Shown: positions 33,899 through 45,066 of the stretch, in pieces
How positions within the stretch are numbered: position 1 is the first letter of the stretch
Layout of the letters: each line of letters begins with the position of its first letter
Position numbers and translations under genes: made by a program
The notes under the pieces: generated by a model
What the model was told of the DNA's origin: nothing
Databases searched by the model: none
The model's input: only the letters and a program-made list of their open reading frames with translations
Assembly (NCBI GenBank): GCA_030015575.1
Contig: JASDDO010000006.1
Coordinates: 207,581,632 to 207,645,631, forward strand
Reading direction: 5' to 3'
From: Agapanthus africanus
Lineage: Eukaryota; Streptophyta; Magnoliopsida; Asparagales; Amaryllidaceae
Length of the DNA: 64,000 nt

Positions 33899-35323
33899 TA
33901 AAAAAAAATTCAAAACAATAAAAAAAAATATATTATAAATAAATAAACAGGGGAGTGCCGACATTTTGACCCTCTTGGTGTAGCATGACAGTGAGGACAC
34001 TGTCAAGTTTAAGTTTGGGGGTATGCTCGGTAAGCCTTCTTTCCTTCGCATTCATTTGTACATATTTTTGCATTTGCATACTTATTTTAAAACCCATAAA
34101 AATTGAAAAATTTCAAAAATTATAAAAATTATTGTATTCAATTTTGGCCATATTTGACTTGAGTTTGACAAATAGGTTAACTGGTTAGGAACAACTAGAT
34201 CTTAGACTTAGTAAATTAAAAACCCTAAAAATAACCTTCCTTAAAGTTTAACGGTAGAAAGTATATGTCTTTGTAGTTTATTTAGAAATAGGCAAATTTT
34301 GAGTTCATTTCTTGGGCTAAGTCAAAACAGAGGAAATGTATTGATATTTTTATTAGAGTATAAGTTTGAAAAATAATTCCTAGCTTAAGTCTAGATTCTG
34401 AAAATGTATACCCTACAATTTGCACAATCACGCACCTTGAAACTTGGAATAGTAGAAGAGACCTTGAAATGCTCTTGTCTAAAGTCCTTAGTATGATGAA
34501 AAATAAAAAAAAATATACAAGTGTGAATAAAAAAAAATGAACACTGGTTTTTGTGATTACTTAAGGCTGCAAAAATAGAAAAATATTTAGCAAGGGTGCT
34601 TCATCACCTAGTGCCTTAGACCAACTGGTTTGGGAGTCACTGCTAAAGCCTTGGGTGTTGCAAGACTAGGAATTACGCTTTAATGTGCAAACACATCTTG
34701 TAATCGGTTGTTGGTACCTCAAGAAGTATTAACGGTCGCATGAAGGATGTGTAAGCAAAATTCATTTAAAAATTCACCAATTAATAAGTACTTTGGACAA
34801 CGGAAAAGAATATGATTGCTTGATTTGAATTTCCAAGTGTAGGGGTGACATATACACACACGTAGGGGTATGTGATTGGGATTTAGATAAGAGAGAGGAA
34901 TGAAGAATAGAACTTGTATCTTTAATAGAGTTGATAAAAATTCCTAAGTGGAGATGGAACCCTAGAAGGAAAACTTAAGAGATGCCGAAAGCTAAGTAAG
35001 TCTATAGAACATATATAATCTTAAGTTAAATGATGAGGAAGTGTGAAGAATATGGGTACGAGTCGAAGATAATAGAATTCCTTGTTAGAAAACCTAATTG
35101 GAGAATTAAAGTCGAAAAAGCCTAATTGATAGGATTTTGTGGGTGTAATCCGCTGAAAACCCTCAGGAGACAACACTCCTCCTACTAGGGTCACCTAGAG
35201 GTTTAACGGCTTGTTGCACGTGCTCAGTGCAATCGCGTTTCCCTGCAAAAGTGAGGTTAGGTTTTTGTCGAGAATAAAACTAAGTTTGCTCGAGGACGAG
35301 CAAAAGATAAGTTTGGGGGTATT
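33899..35323 (+). other. 3' non-coding internal region of F with repeated polypurine tracts
   Basis: About 1.4 kb without a gene. AGTTTGGGG occurs three times: near 33843, at 34011-34024 (after GACACTGTCAAGTTT) and at 35309-35323 next to the 3' LTR (after CTCGAGGACGAGCAAAAGAT). The last is the functional polypurine tract; the others resemble extra internal tracts seen in other plant gypsy elements. Confidence 0.7.
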
Positions 35324-36654
35324 TGTTCATACCATAATATTGTATTATTATATTCCCCATTCTTATTCGTTTTATGAATATACAGGTGCTTTTGACACAT
35401 GTCTGCTACATATTACAGGTTACAGGTTCTTGGATTTAAAACAGTGAAAAACGTAAAAAGGCAATGCAAAAGTGGAACTACAATCAACAAATAGAAAGAT
35501 CTTGATCAAGCCTACATCAAAGATAAAGTTCACAAAGTACAAGGCAATGCAAGGTCCAAGATTACAAAGCGAACGGTTAAAAGTCCACCGCAATTGTTCA
35601 GTGGAGATCTGGAAGAAACATAGAAGCTATTTTAATAAAAGAACCAAAGAATAAGGAAGCCCAAAAACAGCAGAGCCAATAAAGGAAATTTCAAGGCCCA
35701 ATACTTCCTTTTGGCCGCGGAACCGTGGCCAAACCAAGCCTCGGGCCGCGTTTCCGCGACAAGGTTAAGCAGACAGAGACAAAAATTTTTACCAAAGTTT
35801 GGAGTCTACTCTGATTAGGTCTTCCTATGGATATTTTGGTAAATGCAGACGTGCGAATAAATTGTAACCTAGGGTTTCTATATCCTATAAATAGAAGCCC
35901 AATTGCTTGTATTAGGTTATGCCTCCCTATGCCTCCCTTCATTAATAAATTTTAGAACTCTTTTGGAGAGCATCAGTGCCTCTTTTCAATTCATGAATTC
36001 AGATCTGACAACCCTGTGTTGATGTTTGGAGAGAGCCATCTGTAAGTAGTTTTATTTAATTTCTCTAGTTTAGATTTTAATTCCTTGCCTTAGATGTTAG
36101 TTTTGGGGAAGGCTTTTGAGAGATGAGATCTCTCATCCCTTTCTTACCCATCACATATAATCTATAGGACTCCATGCATACACGCACACACCGCGCCCTA
36201 CGGCACCCTATCCTTCGAGGTAGAGGTGATACCGTAGTATAAAGGCCCGGTTGCGCGTGTTTTCCATGGAGGTTAGGGTAAGGATCTCTAAAGGAAGGAC
36301 AAGAACCTAGAGGAAGGAACACCTTCCCGAATGGATCTAATCCCCTTTATTGATAATTACCATAACTCCTTTTAGATCCTAATTTGGGTATAGAAAGCGT
36401 TGAGATTTATTTACATTTCCAAACCATTCCTAAACCTAACCCTAGCAAGATTTAGATCTAGATAATTTTAGTATAGATAGATTTAGTTTTTAGATTTAAT
36501 AAATCAATCCGAACACCCATCGGAATTAACTCGTTTGAGCGATTAGGAAATTCACAACATCCCTGTGGACCGACCCGTATTCACCGGCTAGCTGCAAAGC
36601 GACGCCGTTCTTGATTGCGGTAATATAGTTTTGATCGATAAATCTCTTAAATCA
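35324..36654 (+). repeat. 3' LTR of element F
   Basis: 1,331 bp, ending AAATCA at 36654 and followed by the TSD AGAGT. Differences from the 5' copy are scattered substitutions, including several in the GC-rich hairpin. Confidence 0.95.
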
Positions 36655-36659
36655 AGAGT

Positions 36660-37223
36660 CACTGGACAGCTGTGAAGAACATTCTCAAGTATTTGAGAAG
36701 GACTAAAGAGATGTTCTTGTTGTATGGTAACGGGGAACTCCAAGTGGAGTCCTTTATCGATTCGTTCTTCCAAAGTGATAAGGACGACTCTAAGTCGGTC
36801 TCGGGATTTGTCTTTACCCTCAATTGGGGGATGGTTTGTTAGAAGAGTTCTAAACAGGAAACCGTGACAGACTCGACGATGGAGGCTGAATACATCGCTG
36901 CCAACGATGCTGCCAAAGAGGCTGTCTGGATGAAGAAGTTCATAATTGAACTTGGTGTGGTTCCATCTATTGAGCGTCTAATACCTTTGTATTGTGATAA
37001 TAATGGAGCAGTGCCTTTGGCTAAGGAACCCAGGTCCCATCAGCGATTCAGGCATATTCTGAGGCGGTATCACCTGATCCGGGAGATAGTTGATCGCCAC
37101 GAGATCGAGGTCAGGAGAGTAGATACGAAGGACAACACAACGGATCCTCTCACAAAGGACATACCCTAAATACAATTTGATAGACTATTCGGGATGTTGG
37201 GTATGAGATACTACAAAAACTGG
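36660..37223 (+). pseudogene. Element C RNase H pseudogene, continuation
   Basis: Resumes the reading HWTAVKNILKYLRRTKEM after element F. First catalytic Asp is in FIDSFFQSD; a TAG near 36839-36841 replaces the Trp after the C codon; then TMEAEYIA, YCDNNGA and the C-terminal DNTTDPLTKDIP. A TAA follows at 37167-37169, where B has A-L-P-Q. The family homology extends to YYKNWT near 37223. Confidence 0.85.
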
Positions 37224-37227
37224 ACTT

Positions 37228-37243
37228 AGTGTAAGTAGGAGAT
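37228..37243 (+). promoter_or_regulatory. Polypurine tract of C
   Basis: AGTGTAAGTAGGAGAT directly before TGTTAG of the 3' LTR, a slightly altered form of the tract in A, B and E1. Confidence 0.8.
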
Positions 37244-37303
37244 TGTTAGTTATATGTATGCCCTAAAGGCCATTATTGTACATGTGATGTATATTATAAT
37301 GGA

Positions 37304-37465
37304 TGTATATATATATACACACATATATATATACACACATATATATATAGACATATATATATATATATACATATATATATACATATACATATATATACAT
37401 ATATATATATACATATACATACATATACATATACATATATATATACATATACATATATATACATA

Positions 37466-37535
<70 letters not shown>

Positions 37536-37537
37536 GA
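37304..37537. repeat. (TA)n/(CA)n microsatellite in the 3' LTR of C
   Basis: About 230 bp of TATATA, ACATATAC and ACACAC. The 5' LTR has only a few such bases at the same place (near 11530). Open frames here are low-complexity artefacts on both strands. Confidence 0.95.
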
Positions 37538-37696
37538 GGACTTTCTTGCTCGACATAATAATATGCTATCTGGTTGCTCTTTGTCTTAACATGTTGAGTA
37601 GTATAAGTGATGTTGTCTTGCTCTCACATGTTGATGAAGCCCTTAGGATGTGTACTTGACTACCGGGACTATGATGGAGATCATACTAGTGGGGCC

Positions 37697-37701
37697 AAAG
37701 G
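37697..37701. repeat. Target-site duplication AAAGG around E1
   Basis: AAAGG at 37697-37701 is repeated at 47162-47166. Joining gives AAAGGTAGTACACAAGTG, matching AAAGGTAGTCCACAAGTA in the 5' LTR of C. Confidence 0.95.
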
Positions 37702-39783
37702 TGTTGGATATAGCGCCCTCAAAGTCAATTATTGGATCCCAGGCACGTGATTGCAATGATTGAGGAGGACCTATGCCGGTAGGACAGTCTTACTCAAGAT
37801 GATAATATGCTATCTGGTTTGCCTTTATCAGTCATGTACATGTTCAGGTGACTGATTACATGTTACACGTTGATAGAGCCCTTAGGATCTTGCTTGACTA
37901 CCAACAGTATGAGGGCGATCATATACGTGAGAGTTGGGTAGTCCATAAGCACATCCTTAATAGTGGTCCCTAGTCGTGGGAGTTTCGAGACAGGGCATCG
38001 ATACTCCGGAGTAGACTAGTGTATACAGTCGAGACCCCGATGAGGGGCGGTGGACGGTCTCACAAGCCACTGGTGTCAGTTGGATCACCTAAGATGTATA
38101 CAGGTGCTCATTGGGTTATGAGTATACCGGACAGGACTCGCCGGGAACCTGCTAGTTGGTATTATACATATCGTCAGATAGCAGTTCCCTGGTGACATGT
38201 GTACAGGTTAGTTCATCGACCTGAGGTCGTCATTTGTCTCGTGTGAGTTCCCACTGTGCTTTGATTTCTACCCTACCACGGCTCAAAGGAGTCGTGCAAA
38301 CAGGTAGTTTTTGGGTACAGTCCCGAGCCACATGGAGGCACGTGAGCGGATCGGCAGGGGATTCGTCTCTCCCGGTATTGGGGGTGGAGGTCACGCTGTG
38401 TCTAGGAAATCCATTACACCAAGTCCTTGGCCAAGGCAGGTGAGAATTACTGGTAGGTACTCCGGTAGTTTCTCAGGGTGTTCAAGGCTTGTCTCCGACA
38501 CGACTTATACCGCTATTGGGGGTCTGACGTTACTAGCCCCTAGGCCGGATATGCGATACTCATAGACGAACGGACCGGACTGTATATACATTGTCACTGT
38601 TAGGCTCAGTAGGGTTTCCGGATGAGTTCGCTCATCGGCCTCCCTTGAGGTCAGTACATGGGCAGCCGTTATGCACAGCTAGTGCCGCTGACGGCTTGTG
38701 GTTAAACCCACTGCCAAGGTACTGACGAGTCATTAAAGTCCCCCACAGATAGTTTTCCAAGTTCGGGCGAAACGTTGTAGAGGCCGTATGGTTTTATGGC
38801 AGGGTTCGGAAAATGCACGTGCGTTTACGCACGTGTCATATTTCGGGCAGATAATACTGGTGGGCTTTGGTTTAAGCCAGATCCATGTATTATACTTAGT
38901 GGATATAATATCTTTGTCTCAGTTGCATTTGTATTCGGTCGTAATACAAATGCGGGTATATTTATACAGTTACGGGGTTATCCTGAAATTTGTTTCGGGA
39001 TCACTTTTGGAAGTTACCAGTTTCCAGTTTTCCATCAGCCGTATTTAATATTCGGTTAAATGCGGATTTATCTTTTCTTGAGATGAGTGTGGAAGCTTCT
39101 AGATGGTGACTAGGATGGTGAGGTGGCTTAGTGCATTAATGGAGCATTTATGAGTTGATGACTATGTGTTATGAATCATTGTTTCTTTAAATGGTTTCAT
39201 ACTAGGTGTTTAGGTGATTCATTCTCTTCATTAATTGTTGTGGTGACCCCCCTTCTCCTACACTCACCTCCCCCCACTCTATATATGGACGGCCCCTCCC
39301 CTCCTCTTCTTTGACACACTCTCTCTCACTTGATAAAAGAGATTATGATAGTTTGGGATTTATGAAATTAGATAGCTACAATTCTCATTTCACCCGATTC
39401 AAAAGGCAACTTCATTAACCGTTCATCCATGTCTTTGGACGTAACGAGACAAAGTGTTCTACTCTTTCTCTACATCATCTTGGTCGTCTCTTCTAGCAAA
39501 CTTGACGATCGAGTTGCCTCGGGTCAGAGGCGGGAGCCCGTTTAAAGATCCGATGACGTGGTGCCACCTGGACGAGATCGGAGCAGCCGCAACGGAGCGT
39601 GGGATGATGGTTAAAGAAAGAAGGACTCGGATCATTCGGTATAACCTTTCTACCCTCTTTATAGTTTGTTAGTTTATCTTTAATGGCAGATCCGGGTTAT
39701 AGTACACGATAGCGCCAGTTGTAAAAGTTTTTGTTCCGCATTTGGCGTCTGTTAGACGGCCGGGGCGCTACCGTTGACTTACA
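37702..39783 (+). repeat. 5' LTR of E1
   Basis: Ends GTTGACTTACA. It contains an inverted repeat CACGTGCGTTTACGCACGTG near 38814-38834, and a likely TATA box CTATATATGG at 39279-39288 preceded by a C-rich stretch. The part from about 39060 to 39440 has no counterpart in E2 or E3, although the flanks do. Confidence 0.9.
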
Positions 39784-39784
39784 G

Positions 39785-39796
39785 TGGTATCAGAGG
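39785..39796 (+). promoter_or_regulatory. Primer-binding site of E1
   Basis: TGGTATCAGAGG, matching the initiator tRNA-Met site except for the last base (C in B, C, E2 and E3). Confidence 0.85.
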
Positions 39797-40005
39797 CTCA
39801 CCATTAAGCTATACTAACTTGTGCTAACGCGTTTAAAATATCGATCGAACGGATTTTCAAGAACCGCAAATTCCAAGTTCTGAGTTTCTGTTAATTTTAA
39901 ATGATGTCTAAAAATAATTTTACATATGCCAGAAAATCAAGCAGGGCTTTTATACAATATTGGAGAAAAATGACCAACTGCGTCGACCGTACGGCCATGG
40001 AAACA

Positions 40006-40028
40006 CGGTCAAAGCCTGGCTTTGACCG
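40006..40028 (+). ncRNA. Near-primer hairpin in the leader of E1
   Basis: CGGTCAAAG and CTTTGACCG are perfect complements around CCTGG. Outer bases GGAAACA and CGGAACC extend it imperfectly, and the 3' side continues into CCGCGGAACCGCGG. Confidence 0.75.
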
Positions 40029-41437
40029 CGGAACCGCGGCGCATTTGGTGACTCAGTTGGCAATTTTTCTCCTGTTGTTTCTAAATTGGAAATTGTGGTG
40101 TTTGGTACTGTTCTTTTGGGCCCAGTGTTTTTTACTGTACAGCAGCTGTATGTGGAGCCCACTTCGGGAAATTTAGTCGATCGAATTTTAAACGTGTCAG
40201 TTTACAGTACTTACATTATATCTCCGACCGTGAATGTCATTTGAGCGGTAAACCACGTCTGATTGCTATAGTTCTTTTAGACGAGTTTGCGAACGTGACA
40301 TTCATGTTGATGTTCTGTGTTATGCTGTGATGTTGCGGATTTGTCGTGGTGGATAGCAGTGTGCAATGGTAGTGCAGTTTGGATTTATTTGTACATTTGA
40401 TATTGCGGGGCGAGCGTCCAACATGTGGACTGCCGTCACTGCCTGTTTGCATAATATTCTTTTGGGGCATGACCGGGCTGAGGTCGATGTACCCGTTGTA
40501 TATATTTTTCATTTCTGTACTAGGATTTACCCCACGACGGAGTGCATGGATAGCTGGGTTCTGGAGGGCAACGGGTCCGCATCTCATGGTTTTGAGAGGC
40601 AGAGGGGCCTCACTCTAGAATTGGCAGACTATTCGCCACACTCGTAGGGGGTACAGGTTGACCCAAGGAGGGGTGCTCATGTTACCGGATTCCGTGAAGT
40701 TCAGGGTGGTCCATTCACTTTGCTGTAGGGGGCTGCCTCGCTTCAGGTTTTAGCGGGTAACTTTCCGCACCCGTAGGGGTCTAGGTTTCATTGCACAGGC
40801 TATCCACACGACCAGGGGAACGTTGGGTTTCAGCAGCGGCTCTGTGAGACCCGGGGATCCCAGATTATCTGTATTGTTCTGTGATACTTATTACTTTTCT
40901 GTAATGTTGCATATTATCACGCCTGGAGCGATTATTGTATATTGGTATATATACTATTAGATGCTGTATATGTTTTGCACCCGCGCTAGTCCAGTCCCCG
41001 CTCTGTCGTTAGTTAAGTAACCTAACGGGTTATGACGGGACCCAGTGACGAATGGGGATGGCATATACGTACATTTTATTTTCGTTCTTTTCTGGTGTGA
41101 TTAATTGATGGGACTGCGTTGATTCTGATCAATGCAAAGGAAAACAAACCTGTTTTGATGTTGTTGGAACAGTTTTAAAAAGTGTTATTACAAAGACGTT
41201 TTCTTTTGTTTTGCATCGCGGTATTCAGTTGGAATATCCTGCACCTCATTCTACGAGGAAAGAACCGAGATCCCTTCACCGGGAGTGACCTCTTTAGCAA
41301 AGGTTTTCGCCACTATATTTTTATAAAAAGATATCAGGTTCCTTCAAACGAGATCAAGTTCATTACGTTAAAGGTTTTTCGCCAAAAACCAGCCGTAGCC
41401 CTCCGTCATTTCTTTTGGGTATTCAGTAGTATTCAAG

Positions 41438-41648
41438 CTATGTATTTTGACCAACGCCAAGGCATAGTGTTTGGTAGCTGCTGGGTATTCATTTGTTGCA
41501 TAGATAGATGAGTTGGTTTGGGACAGTCGTTCTGCCATTTTGACCTAACGCCAAGGGCATGTGCAGGTGGGTTCAAATTGACAAGATAGTGATGGGTAGA
41601 ACTTGGCATGTGACTTATGACATTTTGACCTAACGCCAAGGTCATAAG
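41438..41648 (+). ncRNA. Triple hairpin array in the leader of E1
   Basis: Hairpin 1 at 41438-41467 (CTATG/CATAG), hairpin 2 at 41532-41559 (TGCC/GGCA), hairpin 3 at 41614-41648 (CTTATGA/TCATAAG). Apices read TTGAC...GCCAAGG with loops CAAC, CTAAC and CTAAC. The inner stem has one A-C mismatch. Confidence 0.65.
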
Positions 41649-41950
41649 AGCATGGGGCAAAAATCATATCGGGAGTTTCTAAAGAAACTGAAACTTGCCA
41701 AGTATGCGCATACCTTCTGGAGTGTGAGTAACGTGAGTGGATTCTGTCACGTTATCATGCGATGAGAGTTGGATCCCGATTCCCACTGATGAGTTGGTTT
41801 ACTCTTCGGGTGATCCCGATTGATTCTTCTTTTAGGTTTGGAGGAGAGTTTGACAGTACAGTGGGAGGTTTCCTGATTAGATAAAGTGATAACCATTCTG
41901 ATCTAGGTTAAAGTGCACACAGAGTGTTTCTTCTCTCTCTCTCTTTGGTA

Positions 41951-42805
41951 GCGACCTTTGACCGACCCTAGAGTATGACTCAGTGACCAAGTTGACCGAA
42001 CTTTCTTAAAATACTGGCTTTTGGATTGTCTGAGTTGCATAAGTCATTGCCACTCCTTCTTTTACCCTTTGCATTTCTCAGAACACCCCGTATTACTACG
42101 GACATCCACTTCCATTGGATAGATCCATCGTATGGTTATATACTAACTCGAAGGGACTTCTTCGAGGATGGATCCAGTTTCAGGAGAAATAGAATTGGTT
42201 TATTCAGTTGTCTTTTATTATCACCTTCTCTCAGGTTGCGAGGGCTCCTTGGTTTAGGAGAGTACACCTATTACGCTTATTGGATAGTCTTCTTCCAAAC
42301 CATAGGCAGGTGCCGAAAGGTAGGGAATGAAGAAAACCAATTAGCCTAAGTAGGGTGTACATAAGGTAATATGTAAAGACAAAATAAAAGGATTAGAAAG
42401 AGGGCAAAGTAAATTGCGACTGTAATCATTCACGACCAAACCGCATACTTCATCGCTACTCCTATTTTCACCTTTAAAAGAATAAGGTATTATTCAGTTG
42501 TCTTTTATCATCACCTTCTCTCAAGATGTGAGTACTCCTAGGTTCAGGAGGGTACACCTATTATGCTTACTGGATAGTCTTCTTCCAAACCATAGGCTGG
42601 TGCCGAATGGTAGGGAAGGAAGAAAACCACTTAGCCTAACGAGGGTGTACAGAAGGTAACGACTAAAGACAAATAAATGGATTTTGGAGAGATGACAAAG
42701 AAATATACGGTTAAAGTCATGAATTGGATTATGGAAGAGGCATTACTATGAATACCAGGATACCCCTACGAAACATTTTCATTTTTCAGTGCATTGTTAA
42801 TGGAA
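41951..42805 (+). other. E1 region replacing gag, with a partly duplicated block
   Basis: No gag homology was recognised. A block containing CACCCCGTATTACTACGG and TTGGATAGTCTTCTTCCAAACC occurs near 42080-42350, and its second half recurs near 42490-42690. In E2 and E3 both copies are fuller (about 405-bp period). Confidence 0.6.
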
Positions 42806-45048
42806 AACTGTTTTCCCTATTAGATACTTACTCCAGGGTATGTATTTACCAGGTTTCATTCTCATATCTATATGGTTTTACAGATGATGAGTGGGAGCAA
42901 GTTATTGGGAATTAGGTGATCATCCTCATTATATCGGAATTCCTTGTAATTGGTGATATTTGAGGAAATCGCCTGGGTACAGTTTTCAACCTACGACGCA
43001 CAGGTTTTGAGTTATTCAACTCAGCGGACTTATACAGAGTATTGTATGTTGTCCAGTGTCCATCAGGACAAAGGGGTAGGTCCTCGTACTATGTTCTGTA
43101 TACTTATGACTTCTCTAGTATTTAGACAAGTGTTTCGTAGAAATACAAGGTCTAAGTTTTGAGAAGTTGTGGGTATAAGAATAAAGTAGAGAACCAGATG
43201 TCGCAAGTATCGGGATTCTTCAAAGAGATCGAAGATGTAGATTCTTGTGATTGGTATTCAGATGATAGCAAAAGTTTTGAGAAACTTGTTTCTCTTTTAG
43301 ATTACTCATAATTGGATGGATTCCTAAGTTGAGTAATGCTGATTAGCCTCTCTCTATTAAAAGTTGATATGCACTGGAGACAGTTGCATGATTAGAATCT
43401 GGTTCCAATTAAATAAGTGCCAAAGTTTCTATATTGAATATAGAATGGTTCATATCTTAACGATGTTAAGGTACGGGGAGTTGTCCGGCTTATGCTTAAA
43501 ACCAGACTCTGGATAACTCAGAGCACGTTTCTATAATGGCTGTTTGTGGGTTGGCCCAGGCTATGACGAGAGTTGACTTTCTACCATCTGGAAGATCAAT
43601 AGTGATATTGTTCTTAACTCGCCACAGTTTTAGTAAAATGGATTTTTTCAGAAAACAGTAGTGGGAGTATGGTAGAACTGGAAGTGATTCCAGAACCGCA
43701 AACGATTACGGAAAATTTAATAGGACCTAAAGATTCAATCAGGTTTGATATTCTAATAGCCACTCCGCAGATATGGTGGGTAACCTCAGACACCCGAGAG
43801 GTACTCCGGTAGCCTCAAGGATGGTGACAGGGAGGTTCTTGCTTACCCTGACTTGACACTACTGTTGTTCCAGACTATGAGACCCGACAGGAGGTTAAGT
43901 ATAACGTCGTTCTAAACTAGCTTTAGAAGTGCAAGTGTATATTATTCTGTCAGAGGGTTGTTGTGGTCAGTGGGAGTAGCGGATGCATAGTGGGCAAGTC
44001 GCTTATGTCTATTTATAGACTTGAGCAGTTATAGCGGAGATAGATCATCTAATTTTGATGTGACAGTCATAGGTTTGACTTCATCAGAATAGGGGATGGA
44101 TCTGTTAAGAAGGTAGTAGGGTGTGATGTCCTGGTATTTGGATGACATACACAGAGTAGGAAGTAAAATTCCTACACTACGATCGGTTGTACTGTGGTCG
44201 TCACACAGTTGTTTCTCCAGACAGGATATGGGTATAATATCAGACATTCTGGTTTCTAGATCTATAGTTTTAGATCTGGATTTGGATAGTTTCCCAATGT
44301 GGGTACTTTGACAGTATTCTAATGGTTTTTAGAATAGATGACTCCTGGCATGGTGGTGTACATGCAGGTGATGGAATCACCCTCTCTAAAGGTGTGTTAC
44401 AGACTAAAGGGGAGAGGGATGTGCATAATTGGCAGATCACTTGCTTAGGCAATTGAGTCAATCATGAGATGTCAAGTACCACATCAGATGTTGTTTTTGC
44501 ACTAGTTGCAATAAGTTTGTATTAATCCAATCCTGGAGAAACATAAGGAGGCAGTTTTAGAACATAATTGGATGTTCTACGGATTTGATGATGGCAGCCT
44601 CCTTCGGGAGACGATTATCATTCTAGGCTTCAAAGGTGACATGGATGACAGAGTGATTGTCAGAGTTGTAGTTTTCCCTCTGACGAGGGGCAGTATTATG
44701 GACAGGTGGTCCAAGAGGATACTGTGGGAGGCATGGTGCAGGATACTGATTAGATTCAGTTGACGATACAGTCTAAGAAGTTTGGATTTGGAGTTCATTT
44801 ATGAACTAGGTCCCATCAGATATCCAGACATATTCTAAGACAGGTACTACTCCATTCGGGAGATGGCTTTCTCCGCGAACTTGAGATTAAGAGAGACACA
44901 GAAAGAAACATCAGGGCGGATCCACTCACTGAGGTTATTTCTCGAACACAAGAGTTTTACGAACGGGCTTTGTGAAACTGATTAGTAAAGGAGTTGGGTG
45001 TTCGGTATTACATGGGCTGTGAGTATGTGACAATGCAATAATTAGCCT
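42806..45048 (+). pseudogene. E1 fossil pol (protease to RNase H), no open frame
   Basis: Nucleotide similarity to B, A and C can be followed through protease (near 42806-42890), integrase core (near 43080-43200), the GCP-like segment (near 43475), the acidic linker (near 43665-43740), RT around the YVDD box (near 44130-44190) and RNase H (near 44600-44950). Stops and indels occur throughout, and no domain could fold or act. Relative to E2 and E3 it lacks about 193 bp at 42977/42978, in the gag-pre-integrase region. The protease DTG box has been lost. Confidence 0.75.
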
Positions 45049-45050
45049 TA

Positions 45051-45066
45051 AGTGCAAGTGGGAGAT
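45051..45066 (+). promoter_or_regulatory. Polypurine tract of E1
   Basis: AGTGCAAGTGGGAGAT directly precedes the 3' LTR. It is intact although the coding region is not, as expected if only cis signals are under selection. Confidence 0.85.

Larger units (their letters stand above)
29468..36654 (+). mobile_element. Element F: pol-less Ty3/gypsy-type element, 7,187 bp
   Basis: LTRs 29468-30797 (1,330 bp) and 35324-36654 (1,331 bp) agree closely by eye. The primer site fits tRNA-Asp, as in Athila-type gypsy elements, and the tract before the 3' LTR is AAGTTTGGGGGTAT. The 4.5-kb internal region has no RT, integrase, protease or zinc knuckle that I can see, only one long acidic ORF. It is therefore non-autonomous (LARD-like) and would need proteins from another gypsy element. 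Confidence 0.85.
37244..37701 (+). repeat. 3' LTR of element C, first part
   Basis: Begins TGTTAGTTATATGTATGCCC like the 5' LTR. It is interrupted by E1 after GGGGCCAAAGG and continues at 47167. Confidence 0.9.
39797..41950 (+). other. 5' leader of E1
   Basis: Holds the near-primer hairpin (core 40006-40028), a conserved block with CCCGGGGATCCCAGAT near 40852, the CGTTAG stem (41007-41027), one CACCGGGAGTGACC block (near 41200-41300) and the triple hairpins (41438-41648). It ends with a CT run and GTAGCGACC, the position of gag ATG in B and C. Here the next bases are TTTGACCG, with no ATG. Confidence 0.8.

Noticed and set aside
37250-37589. Several overlapping open frames of 74-111 codons on both strands
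   Set aside because: They are translations of the TA/CA microsatellite in the 3' LTR of C and have repetitive I/Y/H/T or V/C composition.
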